DNA from: JBBQWZ01 sp043788745
Lineage (GTDB): Bacteria > Acidobacteriota > Terriglobia > Bryobacterales > Bryobacteraceae
Assembly: GCA_043788745.1 (NCBI GenBank)
Contig: JAYVTO010000003.1
Span: 31,111 to 95,110 of the forward strand
Length of the DNA stretch: 64,000 bases
Direction of reading: 5' to 3'
Shown here: positions 55,701 to 63,265 of the stretch, one piece after another
How the letters are laid out: the number at the start of each line of letters is the position of its first letter
How positions within the stretch are numbered: position 1 is the stretch's first letter
Program-made: the position numbers and the translations under genes
The notes under the pieces: generated by a model
Database searches by the model: none
What the model was told of the DNA's origin: nothing
The model's input: the letters and a program-made list of their open reading frames with translations, nothing else

Positions 55701-56802
55701 TCAGGGTCACGTCGACCGGGCTGCTCAAGCCGGATCCGGAAATGCGGAACACGACGTTGCCCGCGCCCGTGGCACCGAACGTCGTCGATCCGGCGGCGGT
55801 CGCGGCTGCACTCGTCACCGTCGTCGTCAGCGCTGCGCCTTCGGGTCCGCCGCCGTTGAAGTTGCCGAGGAGACCGTTCGAGGTCTTGTCGCCGGCTTCC
55901 ACCTGGAACGCGGCGATCGAGGAGTTAAACGTCAACTGGGATTTGCCGGTGGCATCGACATTGACGCCGACTGTGACGGCGGCGTTCTTGAACGCGGTCG
56001 CAGCCTGCGATCCGCCGTTACCGGCGGCCGCGATGGCGCTGTTGATCGCCGTTACCAGCGTACCGGTATCGGTGACACCCGCCAGGTTGACGCTCACTTT
56101 GATGCGGTTCGAATCGCCGAAACCGGGGCCGCGGAAATAGAAATCGGCAAATCCGGCGGTTGCCTGCGAATTGATGTTGTTCGTATTGCCGACGATATCG
56201 GAAACCTTGGTTGTCGCGGAGCCGCTTCCGATGTCGGTCGAAGCTTTGCCGACGGCCTGCACGCCCTTCAGTCCGAGGCTCTTCGAGTCGACGGTCGAAG
56301 CCGAAAGATCGAGGTTGATCGAACCGTTGTTCGTCGCGCTGATGCCGTTCGATTCTTTACCACCGCCGATAAACACCGCAAGCGACCTGGCGAACGTTCC
56401 GTTCGTGTTCAAACCAACGACCTGCGCTTGCCGGTCAATTTCACCAATGACGCTCTGGAATTCGCTGTTCAGCAACGAGCGGTCACCGGTGAAGGCACCG
56501 GAGGCGGACTGCGTCGCAAGGGTGCGGGCGCGATCAAGGAGCTTCGAAATGTTATTAATACCGCCGTCGGCAATCTGCAATTGGCTAAGACCGTCGTTGG
56601 CGTTGCGGACGCCCTGCGTCAACACCGCCTGGTCGGACCGGTATCCGTTCGCGATCGCAAGGCCGGCGGCGTCGTCACCTGAACTGATGATGCGCAAGCC
56701 GGAAGTGACGCGGTTAATGGTTTTGCCCTGGAAGTCGCTCGACTGCCGGAGGTAGTCCTGGGCCTGCAACGAGGTGATGTTGGTATTGATGTTAAACGGC
56801 AC
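52759..56802 (-). CDS. fliC: Giant flagellin
   Basis: About 1,347 residues, compared with 270-500 for most flagellins. The N-terminal D0/D1 region is canonical (FNINTNITSLQAQDYLRQSS, TSGLRIISSGDDAAGLAIAN), as is the C-terminal D1/D0 (LAQSQLSNLAAAESRIRDAD, LTKSQILLQAGIAALAQANS). Between them lie at least five beta-rich IN-like units and several hundred Ser/Thr/Gly-rich residues, which would form a very large exposed D2/D3 domain. GTG 56802 is chosen because AAGGAGAG precedes it and VPFNINTN is the standard flagellin start. Controlled by CsrA/FliW by inference from the leader. Confidence 0.9.
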   Translation of the reverse strand: MPFNINTNITSLQAQDYLRQSSDFQGKTINRVTSGLRIISSGDDAAGLAIANGYRSDQAVLTQGVRNANDGLSQLQIADGGINNISKLLDRARTLATQSASGAFTGDRSLLNSEFQSVIGEIDRQAQVVGLNTNGTFARSLAVFIGGGKESNGISATNNGSINLDLSASTVDSKSLGLKGVQAVGKASTDIGSGSATTKVSDIVGNTNNINSQATAGFADFYFRGPGFGDSNRIKVSVNLAGVTDTGTLVTAINSAIAAAGNGGSQAATAFKNAAVTVGVNVDATGKSQLTFNSSIAAFQVEAGDKTSNGLLGNFNGGGPEGAALTTTVTSAAATAAGSTTFGATGAGNVVFRISGSGLSSPVDVTLTTTTSETVNQAITDLSSQVANNSALKGAGISLTSAIAGSQLAFTGTHGEKFAVEVTGDATNKLGFGSFLKGNSQEFDYATLTAGSSYSTASAGTQTLELSLNGQASSGHSIALNLSAGDATAAAVTGNTHVGTLNITNNNNQVNLTVNGTSYQVNLTANGTSTLNDIANQINTVITANGTATVNSSNQLVITSNTKGAAGSIQVETGTANTDLGLSAGLTAGVSRSGADLANALNQSFASDAALQAAGLKADFGVTSAGKLTISSTNNTNFRVDSRGTTTAATTVGSASFTTGGTAGLRAGSVAGTYNITSTNNIVSFKIDGGATQNISLAQGGTRTAAQVAADINASITGGVASVNGSGFVQIASSTTGAGSSVQFLAASVATSGVVGGSINGPFAIDGGTAGVSAGSINGPFLITGATNDVFSVKIDGGATQSVTLTAGAARTAAQIVADINATNGGAGLFGATASVVGGKVTVTSNAIGTGSSVQFVASANTVNATVGFVTTLQSGTAATNNVLSVKVDGGTSQQVTLTAGAARTAAQIVTDINNSNGGAGLSGATASVVSGKVTITSNTTGVASSIQFDVNGTSTVNTTIGVNTTAVAGINAVDSSAATLGLTAGTTTGTASATQLTITTGSNDKLSITVDGGSAQVVTLTGGGLRTAAQVVTDINAVLLTSATASADANGHIKIVSASTGTGSSIAFNAVANDAYTTLGLSVGTTTGNAGDAGYGVLGATFSGNTVSAAPATSVQVDAGGSSQSSSFAFTPVLYGSDAQTISITANNGSGAQQSQSITLKNDNTSRSGRSIDESISYINTQLQQSNNPTLQSIVAVKENVAGTEKVKFLSTLGSFKISVGTNANGTGFGSQGLTDASTLAAGGSTADISAQGSAVNAVSALSSAVSALGKAQAVVGRGQNQFNYAINLAQSQLSNLAAAESRIRDADLAAEAANLTKSQILLQAGIAALAQANSAPQQVLSLLRG
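53570..54775 (-). repeat. Tandem IN-like units in the flagellin central domain
   Basis: Four units of about 75-80 codons each begin NNIVSFKIDGGATQ, NDVFSVKIDGGATQ, NNVLSVKVDGGTSQ and NDKLSITVDGGSAQ (anchors near 54760, 54430, 54160, 53790). Each continues with RTAAQ(I/V)..DIN, then V.I.S...G..SSI.F. DNA identity between the second and third units is high around GCCGTGCGGGCCGCGCC. A more diverged unit (VNLTVNGTSYQVNLTANG) lies near 55270. Recent internal duplication is likely. Confidence 0.75.
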
Positions 56803-56806
56803 GATT

Positions 56807-56847
56807 CTCTCCTTGAATGGTTTGGATCTCCGGGCGTCCATGCCCGG
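56807..56847 (-). promoter_or_regulatory. Two CsrA-binding sites in the flagellin leader
   Basis: CCGGGC-ATGGAC-GCCCGG (56847-56830, minus strand) is a 6-bp hairpin with AUGGA in the loop, the optimal CsrA recognition element. A second ANGGA (AAGGA, 56814-56810) is the Shine-Dalgarno itself. This pairing of an upstream hairpin site with an SD site matches the layout of the Bacillus subtilis hag leader. Confidence 0.75.
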
Positions 56848-56858
56848 CCCCGGCCATC

Positions 56859-56874
56859 GCTAGCCTTGGCTAGC
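56859..56874 (-). promoter_or_regulatory. Second hairpin in flagellin leader
   Basis: GCTAGC-CAAG-GCTAGC forms a 6-bp stem upstream of the CsrA hairpin. Its role is unknown; it may insulate or stabilise the leader. Confidence 0.4.
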
Positions 56875-56897
56875 TGCACCGGATTCCTACAAGGGGC

Positions 56898-57152
56898 TTA
56901 TCGGTCCGGCAGTGGATGTATGAGGGAATCTTGAAATTGTTTTTGGAGCATCGCCAACTGCGCGGACGAAATCGCTTGCGAAGCTTTCCGATTCTGCTCG
57001 GCGGTGAGTTGAACCTCCTTGCGCAAGATAGAGATCTCGCGCGGCGCCCGGATGCCGAGTTTCACTTGACCTCCCGTCATTTCGAGGACCTCGACTTCGA
57101 CGGAATCTCCTATAAGAAGAGACTCTCCGGCACGCCGGCGGACTACGAGCAT
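56898..57152 (-). CDS. csrA: Carbon storage/translational regulator CsrA
   Basis: 84 residues. The RNA-binding core is clear: LVVRRRAGESLLIGDSVEVE and VKLGIRAPREISILRKEV, including the conserved Arg. An extended C-terminal helix (about residues 50-84) is typical of CsrA proteins antagonised by FliW. Overlaps fliW by 10 nt and lies 95 nt upstream of flagellin. It should repress flagellin translation. Confidence 0.93.
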   Translation of the reverse strand: MLVVRRRAGESLLIGDSVEVEVLEMTGGQVKLGIRAPREISILRKEVQLTAEQNRKASQAISSAQLAMLQKQFQDSLIHPLPDR

Positions 57153-57595
57153 GCGACTTGCTCCTCGGCGCCCGGCGCAAGCGCATATTCGAGCGAGTAG
57201 AGTGCATCCGCGCGGACGAGTTGCACGCCGCGGCGGGCGCGGGCATTTATCAGCACGGGTGCCAAAAGATTGGCGGTGGCAGGACCGGATTCCGTCAGCG
57301 TCACGATCGCGAGCGGGAGCACATCCCGGATCTCGGCCTCGGTGGCGAGCAGTCGCTCACAGTCCTCGGGCGGCACATCCATCTGATAATCGGGCGTCAC
57401 TGCGGCGATTGGCAAAACTGGAAAGCAAACGCTTGGCTGGTCAACGCTTTGCAGGGCACCCATGGTCGAGCCGTCGACTTGAAGTAGCAGAAAGCGGCGC
57501 AGGTCTTCAAACGCAGGTAAGCCACCGGGAAACTCGATGACCTGACCATCTTCGAAGGTGACCTCGCCAAATTGGGGGGAGTGCAATTGCGGCAT
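57143..57595 (-). CDS. fliW: Flagellar assembly factor FliW
   Basis: 150 residues. FGEVTFEDGQVIEFPGGLPA and LLLQVDGSTMGALQSVDQPS are FliW hallmarks; NLLAPVLINARARRGVQLV follows. FliW binds flagellin or CsrA; free flagellin sequesters FliW so CsrA represses flagellin synthesis. The gene order fliW-csrA-flagellin gives all three partners in one operon. Confidence 0.93.
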   Translation of the reverse strand: MPQLHSPQFGEVTFEDGQVIEFPGGLPAFEDLRRFLLLQVDGSTMGALQSVDQPSVCFPVLPIAAVTPDYQMDVPPEDCERLLATEAEIRDVLPLAIVTLTESGPATANLLAPVLINARARRGVQLVRADALYSLEYALAPGAEEQVACS

Positions 57596-57650
57596 GCTAT
57601 GCGGGAGCAGAGCACGCGACCTTCCAAAGCGGAATCGGTGCGCTCCTCTC

Positions 57651-57681
57651 GAAGAACCGCGAACGTTAGTGAGCCGCCACC
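57651..57681 (+). repeat. Single copy of the 31-bp GAACCGCGAACGT repeat
   Basis: Matches the units clustered at 62370-62578 with about three differences. Lies between FliW and the IS256 fragment. Confidence 0.7.
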
Positions 57682-57765
57682 GACAACAACCCCGCCCCTC
57701 ACGCTCAGGGCACGCGCTCCCTTACGCTCCCGGTTTCTTCGTTGGCGCGCGACCGCGGGATTGTT

Positions 57766-57885
57766 TCACAGTCCCAGGCTGGCGCGGATCAGATGCACGA
57801 TGCAAGTCTGCACCAGCGTGCTGGGGAAGATCGCTTCGATAGCCTCGGGAAAGCCTTTCAGCCCGTCGGGACTTTCACCCCCAAG
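57766..57885 (-). pseudogene. IS256-family transposase fragment
   Basis: The minus strand encodes PDGLKGFPEAIEAIFPSTLV then QTCIVHLIRASLGL, the well-conserved DGLKGF block and following HLIR motif of IS256/Mutator transposases, then stops. The rest is absent, and upstream codons are not transposase-like. Confidence 0.6.
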
Positions 57886-57965
57886 CTGTCGAACATGCTC
57901 GGCACACCCGAAAACAGCGCGAGCCCGAAGGCCCGCGCTGCATCGACAACCGAAACTCGAAACAA

Positions 57966-58484
57966 TTAGCCGCTCACCGCCATCGCTTCGTCCGCGCTCG
58001 GCCCGTAAATCGACGGGCACTTGCCGCCCATAGCGCGCAAGTACGTCGAAAGCTGCCCGCGATGATGAATCATGTGGTTATTGAGGAACGACAGGTACAT
58101 CACCGCCGGCATCTGGACCATGCCGTGGAAATCCAGCACATTCGTCAAAGCCGCCGGGGCCATCGCAGCCACCTTCGCAGAACTCGCCTTGTACGTTTCG
58201 TTGTACCAGGCAGCCAATGCGGCACCCGTCTTCACATCCTCGGACGGCTTCTGCCCCGCACCCGGAGCATATACACCCGCGATAATTCCGTCCAGAAACA
58301 TCAAGTCGGCAATGGCAATATGCGTCGCCAATTCGATCGCCGTCTTTGACTTATCATCGGGCTTGTAGTCGTGGTGCTGATCGGGAATCGCCGCAATCAC
58401 GCGCGCGGTCGTACCTTGTTCGCGGTCGCAGCCGCTCAACAGCATGGAGCGCAGCATTGCTGCGGATTCTGGGGTCATTTGCAT
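57966..58484 (-). CDS. DinB-family protein
   Basis: 172 residues, four-helix DinB/YfiT-like fold. Putative metal ligands are His in ELATHIAIADLMFLDG and the pair in LNNHMIHHRGQLSTYLRAMG. Family members include thiol-dependent transferases (bacillithiol type), but this protein has no specific hint. TAATTAG-like spacing and a GAGATCTC region precede the start; no neighbours in operon. Confidence 0.82.
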   Translation of the reverse strand: MQMTPESAAMLRSMLLSGCDREQGTTARVIAAIPDQHHDYKPDDKSKTAIELATHIAIADLMFLDGIIAGVYAPGAGQKPSEDVKTGAALAAWYNETYKASSAKVAAMAPAALTNVLDFHGMVQMPAVMYLSFLNNHMIHHRGQLSTYLRAMGGKCPSIYGPSADEAMAVSG

Positions 58485-58631
58485 GGAAGAGATCTCCTTC
58501 GTTGTTCATGATAACCGTTCCAGATGAAAGCCGGTCGACATCTCGCAGAATCCCGATAGCTCCCCTCTCACGAGCTCCGCCTCCACTGCCTTCTAGACGT
58601 CTAACTCCCCGGAGCGCTACCCTATTCCTCG

Positions 58632-59513
58632 ATGACTCCTCGTCGCGACCTCTTGAAAGTCGGGCTCGCCGCCGCCGCCGCGCCCCTTGCAGCACAAACC
58701 CAAATCACCATGCTCTCCGTCACTCCCTCCGTCATGCTCTGGACCCTCAAAGGCCCCTTCGAGCAGCGCCTCGAAACCGCCGCCAAAGGCGGAGCCCGGT
58801 CCGTCGAACTCGTCGATGAACACCTCAAGTGGTCCGATACCCAGATCGCCAATGTAAAAAAGCTCGCCCGCTCGCTGCTCCTCGGCATGGACACCGTCAT
58901 CGCAACGCCCAATTGGGGCACCCGCCCCGTCTCCCTCGTCCGCCCCGAGCAGCGCGACAACTTCCTCGCCGACATCCGGCAAGCCATCACCTTCGCCCAG
59001 AAACTCGAAATCCCCCAGATCATCTTGATGAGCGGCAACGCCGTCCCCGGCAAAACCAAGGACGAGCAATACTCGAGCCTCCTCGAAGGCGTCAAGCGCG
59101 CCGCCGACCTCGCCGCCAAAGCCAACCTGACCCTGATCATCGAACCGCTCAACAACAAGGTCGACCACAAAGGTTTCTTCCTAGATAATTGCGTCGACGG
59201 TCTCCGCCTCGTCAAAGAAGTCCAAAGCCCCCACGTCAAGCTGCTGTTCGACATCTATCACGAGCAAGTCCAACTCGGAAACGTCATCCGCACCCTTACC
59301 GATGCCGCCCCTCACACCGCCGTCTTTCACATCGCCGACAACCCCGGCCGCCACGACCCCGGTTCCGGCGAAATGAACTACGACAACATCTATAGAGCCA
59401 TCGCCAAAACCGGCTTCCGCGGCTACATCACCATGGAATACATCCCCTCCGGCGACCCGGCCGAAAGCCTCCAAAAGGCCTTCAAACAAGCAAACCAGTA
59501 CTTCACCGTCTGA
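58632..59513 (+). CDS. Tat-exported TIM-barrel isomerase (hydroxypyruvate-isomerase-like)
   Basis: 293 residues. MTPRRDLLKVGLAAAAAPLA is a Tat signal. The xylose-isomerase-like barrel has metal-ligand motifs LIIEPLNNKVDHKGFF, LFDIYHEQVQLGN and YITMEYIPSGDPAES. Hyi family proteins isomerise hydroxypyruvate or sugars; exported relatives are abundant in Acidobacteriota and Planctomycetes with unknown substrates. Confidence 0.82.
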   Translation: MTPRRDLLKVGLAAAAAPLAAQTQITMLSVTPSVMLWTLKGPFEQRLETAAKGGARSVELVDEHLKWSDTQIANVKKLARSLLLGMDTVIATPNWGTRPVSLVRPEQRDNFLADIRQAITFAQKLEIPQIILMSGNAVPGKTKDEQYSSLLEGVKRAADLAAKANLTLIIEPLNNKVDHKGFFLDNCVDGLRLVKEVQSPHVKLLFDIYHEQVQLGNVIRTLTDAAPHTAVFHIADNPGRHDPGSGEMNYDNIYRAIAKTGFRGYITMEYIPSGDPAESLQKAFKQANQYFTV

Positions 59514-59526
59514 GGTTCTACACCCG

Positions 59527-59550
59527 ACGCGCGACCGTCAGGTCGCGCGT
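59527..59550. repeat. GCGCGACC palindrome, copy 2
   Basis: ACGCGCGACC-GTCA-GGTCGCGCGT, a 10-bp stem with 4-nt loop, 14 nt after the isomerase stop. May act as a bidirectional terminator or REP element. Confidence 0.75.
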
Positions 59551-59597
59551 GCAACCTCCCCACGAAACAACCCCACAAACAGTCCCTTTGGCACCCG

Positions 59598-59621
59598 ACG
59601 CGCGACCGTCAGGTCGCGCGT
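59598..59621. repeat. GCGCGACC palindrome, copy 3
   Basis: Identical to copy 2, including the preceding CACCCG, and 71 nt further on. The two copies fill the first part of the 260-nt gap before the next gene; I see nothing else there. Confidence 0.75.
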
Positions 59622-59773
59622 ACTACATCTCCCGGATTCCACACCCTACGTGCCACATCCCAACAACGGCGATGGTATGGGAGCGCACTCTCAGCGCAAG
59701 TCGTCGCTTTTCCGCCTAATCGACCAGCCCCTTTCTGCCGATCATCCTAGTAGGCCGAGGAGTCGGCACCGCT

Positions 59774-60469
59774 ATGTCCAACTGGCAAAACATCAATCCA
59801 CCCGTGACCCTCTCGAAGCCCCTGACGCTGCCCACCACCGGCAGTCCGCCCGCGCACCTCGAACGCGAATCGCCCCGTCCAGTAATTGGCATGATCCCGC
59901 AGAGCCTGCGGCCAAAACCGCGAGGGCTTTCGCCCAACCTAAATACATTTCCGATTCCCATCGACTGGCATACCCCGGTTGCGCCCTCGCGCACCAACCG
60001 TGACCTGGTTCCCACCGCGGTCGCAGCGGAAACTTGTCCGGCCGGTCCGCCCATTCCGCGCGTCATCATCGAAAACTATCCCCGCCTGCCCAGCCAGCCG
60101 CTCAAGACTATTGAACCGCAGGATCCGTCTATCGGAAGATCGCACCTGGAAGCGCTAAATGGCAGGCTCGTTGTTCGGTCCCTCGTGGATTGGCAGCCGC
60201 ACGCTTGCCGCCTCGACTCGACCGGTGCCCGAGACATTGTTGTGGAACTCCGCCGTCAAGCCTCGATACGCGACCTGCTGCTGCTCGAAAGCGGCGTGCG
60301 CTGCGTCGAAACAGGCGGGTTGCATCCTCTTACCAAGGCCAGCCTCCTGCGGGCCAACGCAACTCCCCTCCACGCCGCAGTCCGCCTGCCCCGCCTCGAT
60401 GTTGCACCCCGGCTCGTTGGCCCCAAACTTTCGATCCCGTTGCCAGACATCGAACAGCCTAAGTAGCTG
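59774..60469 (+). CDS. Proline-rich hypothetical protein
   Basis: About 230 residues from ATG 59774. The first 120 are Pro-rich and probably extended (NPPVTLSKPLTLPTTGSPPA, PIPRVIIENYPRLPSQPLK). The C-terminal half has a more ordered, Leu/Arg/Val-rich look (RDIVVELRRQASIRDLLLLE). No family is recognised, no signal peptide, no membrane segment. The overlapping minus-strand frame (60155-60778) is long too, so coding strand is not certain; the plus strand is preferred for its continuous amphipathic protein character and neighbours. Confidence 0.45.
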
Positions 60470-60693
60470 ATCCGTCGCGGGGGAGGGCACGAGCGAAATA
60501 CTGAGAACCGGCCTAAGGGAATTTCCCTCGTCGGCCGATAGGTAGTTCGGAAGCGGAATCGGCTGAGTGATGCTAAATCGCAGCCTGAAAGCCGTAAGCG
60601 CAGGTAGCGCTCTCTGCAAGGAAAATATGATGTGACCGTTTGCCGGGCGCGCAACGGGTACCGTGCAGGGGCTGAAACAGGAGTCAATCAGAA

Positions 60694-62319
60694 ATGGCCA
60701 CTCAAGAAATCGTAATGCCGAACTTGGCGAACTCGCCAGCCGCCTCCATCCCAAAACGTCGGCCGGACGCCGGGCCAATCTCGCAGGCCGCGATCTTCCA
60801 CATGCAGGGAGATCTTGCCGGCGCGCTCAAGTGCCTCTCCTCGGTGAGCAGCGAACTCGAAACGCCGGACCTGCTTCGCGCCCGCGGCTATCTTCAACTC
60901 GAATTGGCCGACTTCGCCGCCGCCGAACACAGCTATTCCGCCGCCGCCGAACTCGAACCGGATTCCGTCGAAAACTGGTTCCAATGGGGTTTCTGCCTTC
61001 ACAAGACCGGCGAACTTGCCCAGGCCCTCAAAGCCTTCGAGAAGGCCGCCGCCATCGGCACCGATTGGGTCGAACTTCCGCTCGCGCGCTCGGTTTGCCA
61101 TCTCGGCTTGAAGCAGTATGAGAAGGCCATTGAGAAAGCCGACGAGTGCCTGCAACTCAATCCGGACTACACCCCGGCGCTGTTCACCAAAGCGGTTGCG
61201 CTCCACTTGACGTGGAACCTCGATCTGGCCTGCGAAATCTACTCGAAGGTCGTCGCACTTGACCCCGCCTGCACGCAGGCGCGCATGAATCTGATCACCG
61301 CTGGAATTCAACGCAAGAAATACGATGTGGTCCAGGCGCAGTCCGAAGGTTTGGCCGCCATCGACAACGACAACGTGTTGGCGATTGAAGGAATGGCCGT
61401 CGCCGCCTTCGCCCGCGAAAACTTCGCCGCCGCCCGCCAACACTACAACCGCCTCACGCAGCTCGCGCCCGATCAGGTCGAACACTGGCTCAACCTCGGC
61501 ATCGCGCTCCGCCGCCTCTCGGTCTTGGCGGAAGCCCTCCCCTGCTTCGTCAAAGCCCGCGAACTCCGCCCAGACTCGGTCCACGCCCATACACACCTCG
61601 CTGAAACGGCTTGGGACCTTAAGGACTTCAACACCGCCCGCTCCTGCTATGAAGCAGCCGTCGGCAAGTGGCCCGAGCGCGAAGAATTCACCCTTAGCCT
61701 CTCACACGTACTCGAAGACATGCAGTTGCGCGAATCCGCGGAAAGGGCCTGTGAATCCTTCTGCGAAAAGACGCCGGACAAAGAGCCGGTTTGGTTCCGC
61801 CTCGGATTCTTGCAACTCCAACGCAACGCCTATCAGGAAAGTGTTGCCAGCTTCGAGCGCGCTCTAGCGATCCGCCCCGATTGGCCCGACGCCGAAATCA
61901 ATATCTCGCTCGCCCTGCTCGCCGCCGGTGACCTCGATAAGGCCGAGGCCAAACTTACGGGCCTGCTCATCCGCAAGCCCGGCAACGTCGAAGCCGCCAA
62001 GGGCCTCGCCACCATCGCACTCCAGCGCAAAGACGACGAAAAGGCGCTCGAGATTCACGCCCAACTCATCGAACTCGGCGAAAAAACCGCCGATGTCTAT
62101 TACAACTGCGGCGTCCTCGCGCAAAACCTGAACCGCATCGACGAAGCCGTCCGCTTCTATCGCGAGGCCATCGCTCTCCGCAAGGACTTCCCCGAAGCCC
62201 TGCTCAACCTCGGCCACGCCCTAAAGATCATCGGCAACGACGACCAAGCTCGCTCGCTCTGGATCCCGGCCCTAGAGCTCAATCCCGAACTGAGCCTCAA
62301 CTACTTCCGCCGCCGCTAG
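60694..62319 (+). CDS. Tetratricopeptide-repeat protein
   Basis: 541 residues, almost entirely TPR repeats (about 13), such as ENWFQWGFCLHKTGELAQAL, DYTPALFTKAVALHL, EHWLNLGIALRRLSVLAEA and VYYNCGVLAQNLNRIDEAVR. No signal peptide or catalytic domain. A scaffold for protein interactions. The preceding Pro-rich protein is a possible partner. The CDS ends immediately before a block of 31-bp repeats. Confidence 0.85.
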   Translation: MATQEIVMPNLANSPAASIPKRRPDAGPISQAAIFHMQGDLAGALKCLSSVSSELETPDLLRARGYLQLELADFAAAEHSYSAAAELEPDSVENWFQWGFCLHKTGELAQALKAFEKAAAIGTDWVELPLARSVCHLGLKQYEKAIEKADECLQLNPDYTPALFTKAVALHLTWNLDLACEIYSKVVALDPACTQARMNLITAGIQRKKYDVVQAQSEGLAAIDNDNVLAIEGMAVAAFARENFAAARQHYNRLTQLAPDQVEHWLNLGIALRRLSVLAEALPCFVKARELRPDSVHAHTHLAETAWDLKDFNTARSCYEAAVGKWPEREEFTLSLSHVLEDMQLRESAERACESFCEKTPDKEPVWFRLGFLQLQRNAYQESVASFERALAIRPDWPDAEINISLALLAAGDLDKAEAKLTGLLIRKPGNVEAAKGLATIALQRKDDEKALEIHAQLIELGEKTADVYYNCGVLAQNLNRIDEAVRFYREAIALRKDFPEALLNLGHALKIIGNDDQARSLWIPALELNPELSLNYFRRR

Positions 62320-62369
62320 CCATCGTGGCGCACGCACCTGCGTGCCGCCACGAGACTCCGTCCACTGCC

Positions 62370-62578
62370 GAAGAACCGCGAACGTAAGTGAGCGGCCACC
62401 GCCGACCCCGCCAACCCCGCCGAAGAACCGCGAACGTGAGTGAGCGGCCACCATACCGCCGCCCGTAAGTGGGGGCCGACACCGCCGACACCGCCGAAGA
62501 ACCGCGAACGTAAGTGAGCGGCCACCGCCGACACCGCCGACACCGCCGAAGAACCGCGAACGTGAGTGAGCGGCCACC
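62370..62578 (+). repeat. Cluster of four 31-bp GAACCGCGAACGT repeats
   Basis: Near-identical units at 62370-62400, 62422-62452, 62496-62526 and 62548-62578, each starting GAAGAACCGCGAACGTRAGT and ending GAGCGGCCACC. They are spaced by 21, 43 and 21 nt of CCGCCGACACCGCC-type low-complexity sequence. Single diverged copies occur at 57651 and, inverted, at 50776. They fill the gap between the TPR and nitrile hydratase genes. Confidence 0.85.
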
Positions 62579-62647
62579 CTATTCTGGTTTTGATATCCTT
62601 CGTGCACGCTGCAGCTTTCCGATAAGACCAGTGCTCCCTCCCTACCC

Positions 62648-63265
62648 ATGCAAGACCAACAGCCCGAACACGAACATCAGCTGGTCCCCTCCGACATGAC
62701 GCTCCGCGTCAAGGCCCTCGAATCGCTCCTCGTCGAAAAAGGCCTCGTCGACCCCGCCGCGCTCGACGCTCTTGTCGATACCTACGAGCACAAAGTCGGC
62801 CCCCGCAACGGAGCCAAAATCGTCGCCCGCGCCTGGACTGACCCCGCCTACAAGCAGCGCCTGCTCTCGGATGCAACAGGAGCCATCGCTGAATTTGGCT
62901 TCCTGGGCATGCAAGGCGAGCACATGGTCGCGGTCGAGAACACGCCGCAAATCCACAACATCATCGTCTGCACACTCTGCTCCTGCTATCCCTGGCCCGT
63001 GCTCGGCCTGCCCCCCGTCTGGTACAAGTCCGCGCCCTACCGCTCCCGCTCCGTCATCGATCCCCGAGGCGTGCTCAAGGAATTCGGCCTGGAACTCCCG
63101 GCTGAAATCGAAGTCCGAGTCTGGGACAGCACCGCCGAAATCCGTTACCTCGTTGTGCCGGAACGCCCCGCCGGAACCGAAGATCTAACGGAAAACGAGC
63201 TTGCCGAACTGGTCACGCGCGACAGCATGATTGGCGTAGCCAGAATCAAAGGAGCCAACGCATGA
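62648..63265 (+). CDS. nthA: Nitrile hydratase alpha subunit, cobalt type
   Basis: 205 residues. VCTLCSCYPW is the metal-binding claw motif; Thr in CTLCSC indicates a cobalt enzyme, while iron enzymes have Ser there. GLPPVWYKSAPYRSR and VIDPRGVLKEFG are also conserved. It hydrates nitriles to amides with the beta subunit encoded 4 nt into its stop region. Two of the three Cys are normally oxidised to sulfinic/sulfenic acid. Confidence 0.92.
   Translation: MQDQQPEHEHQLVPSDMTLRVKALESLLVEKGLVDPAALDALVDTYEHKVGPRNGAKIVARAWTDPAYKQRLLSDATGAIAEFGFLGMQGEHMVAVENTPQIHNIIVCTLCSCYPWPVLGLPPVWYKSAPYRSRSVIDPRGVLKEFGLELPAEIEVRVWDSTAEIRYLVVPERPAGTEDLTENELAELVTRDSMIGVARIKGANA

Noticed and set aside
53452..56682. 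Several long plus-strand ORFs across the flagellin gene
   Set aside because: Antisense shadows of the repetitive flagellin; internally repetitive for the same reason and Arg/Val-rich without motifs.
60155..60778. 207-residue minus-strand ORF overlapping the Pro-rich hypothetical
   Set aside because: No RBS, no recognisable domain, and it would run into the TPR gene on the opposite strand. Kept only as an alternative in the Pro-rich entry.
62370..62578. CRISPR-like array of 31-bp repeats
   Set aside because: Spacers are only 21 or 43 nt and are repetitive CCGCCGACACC sequence, not unique; further copies lie singly elsewhere and no cas genes are present.
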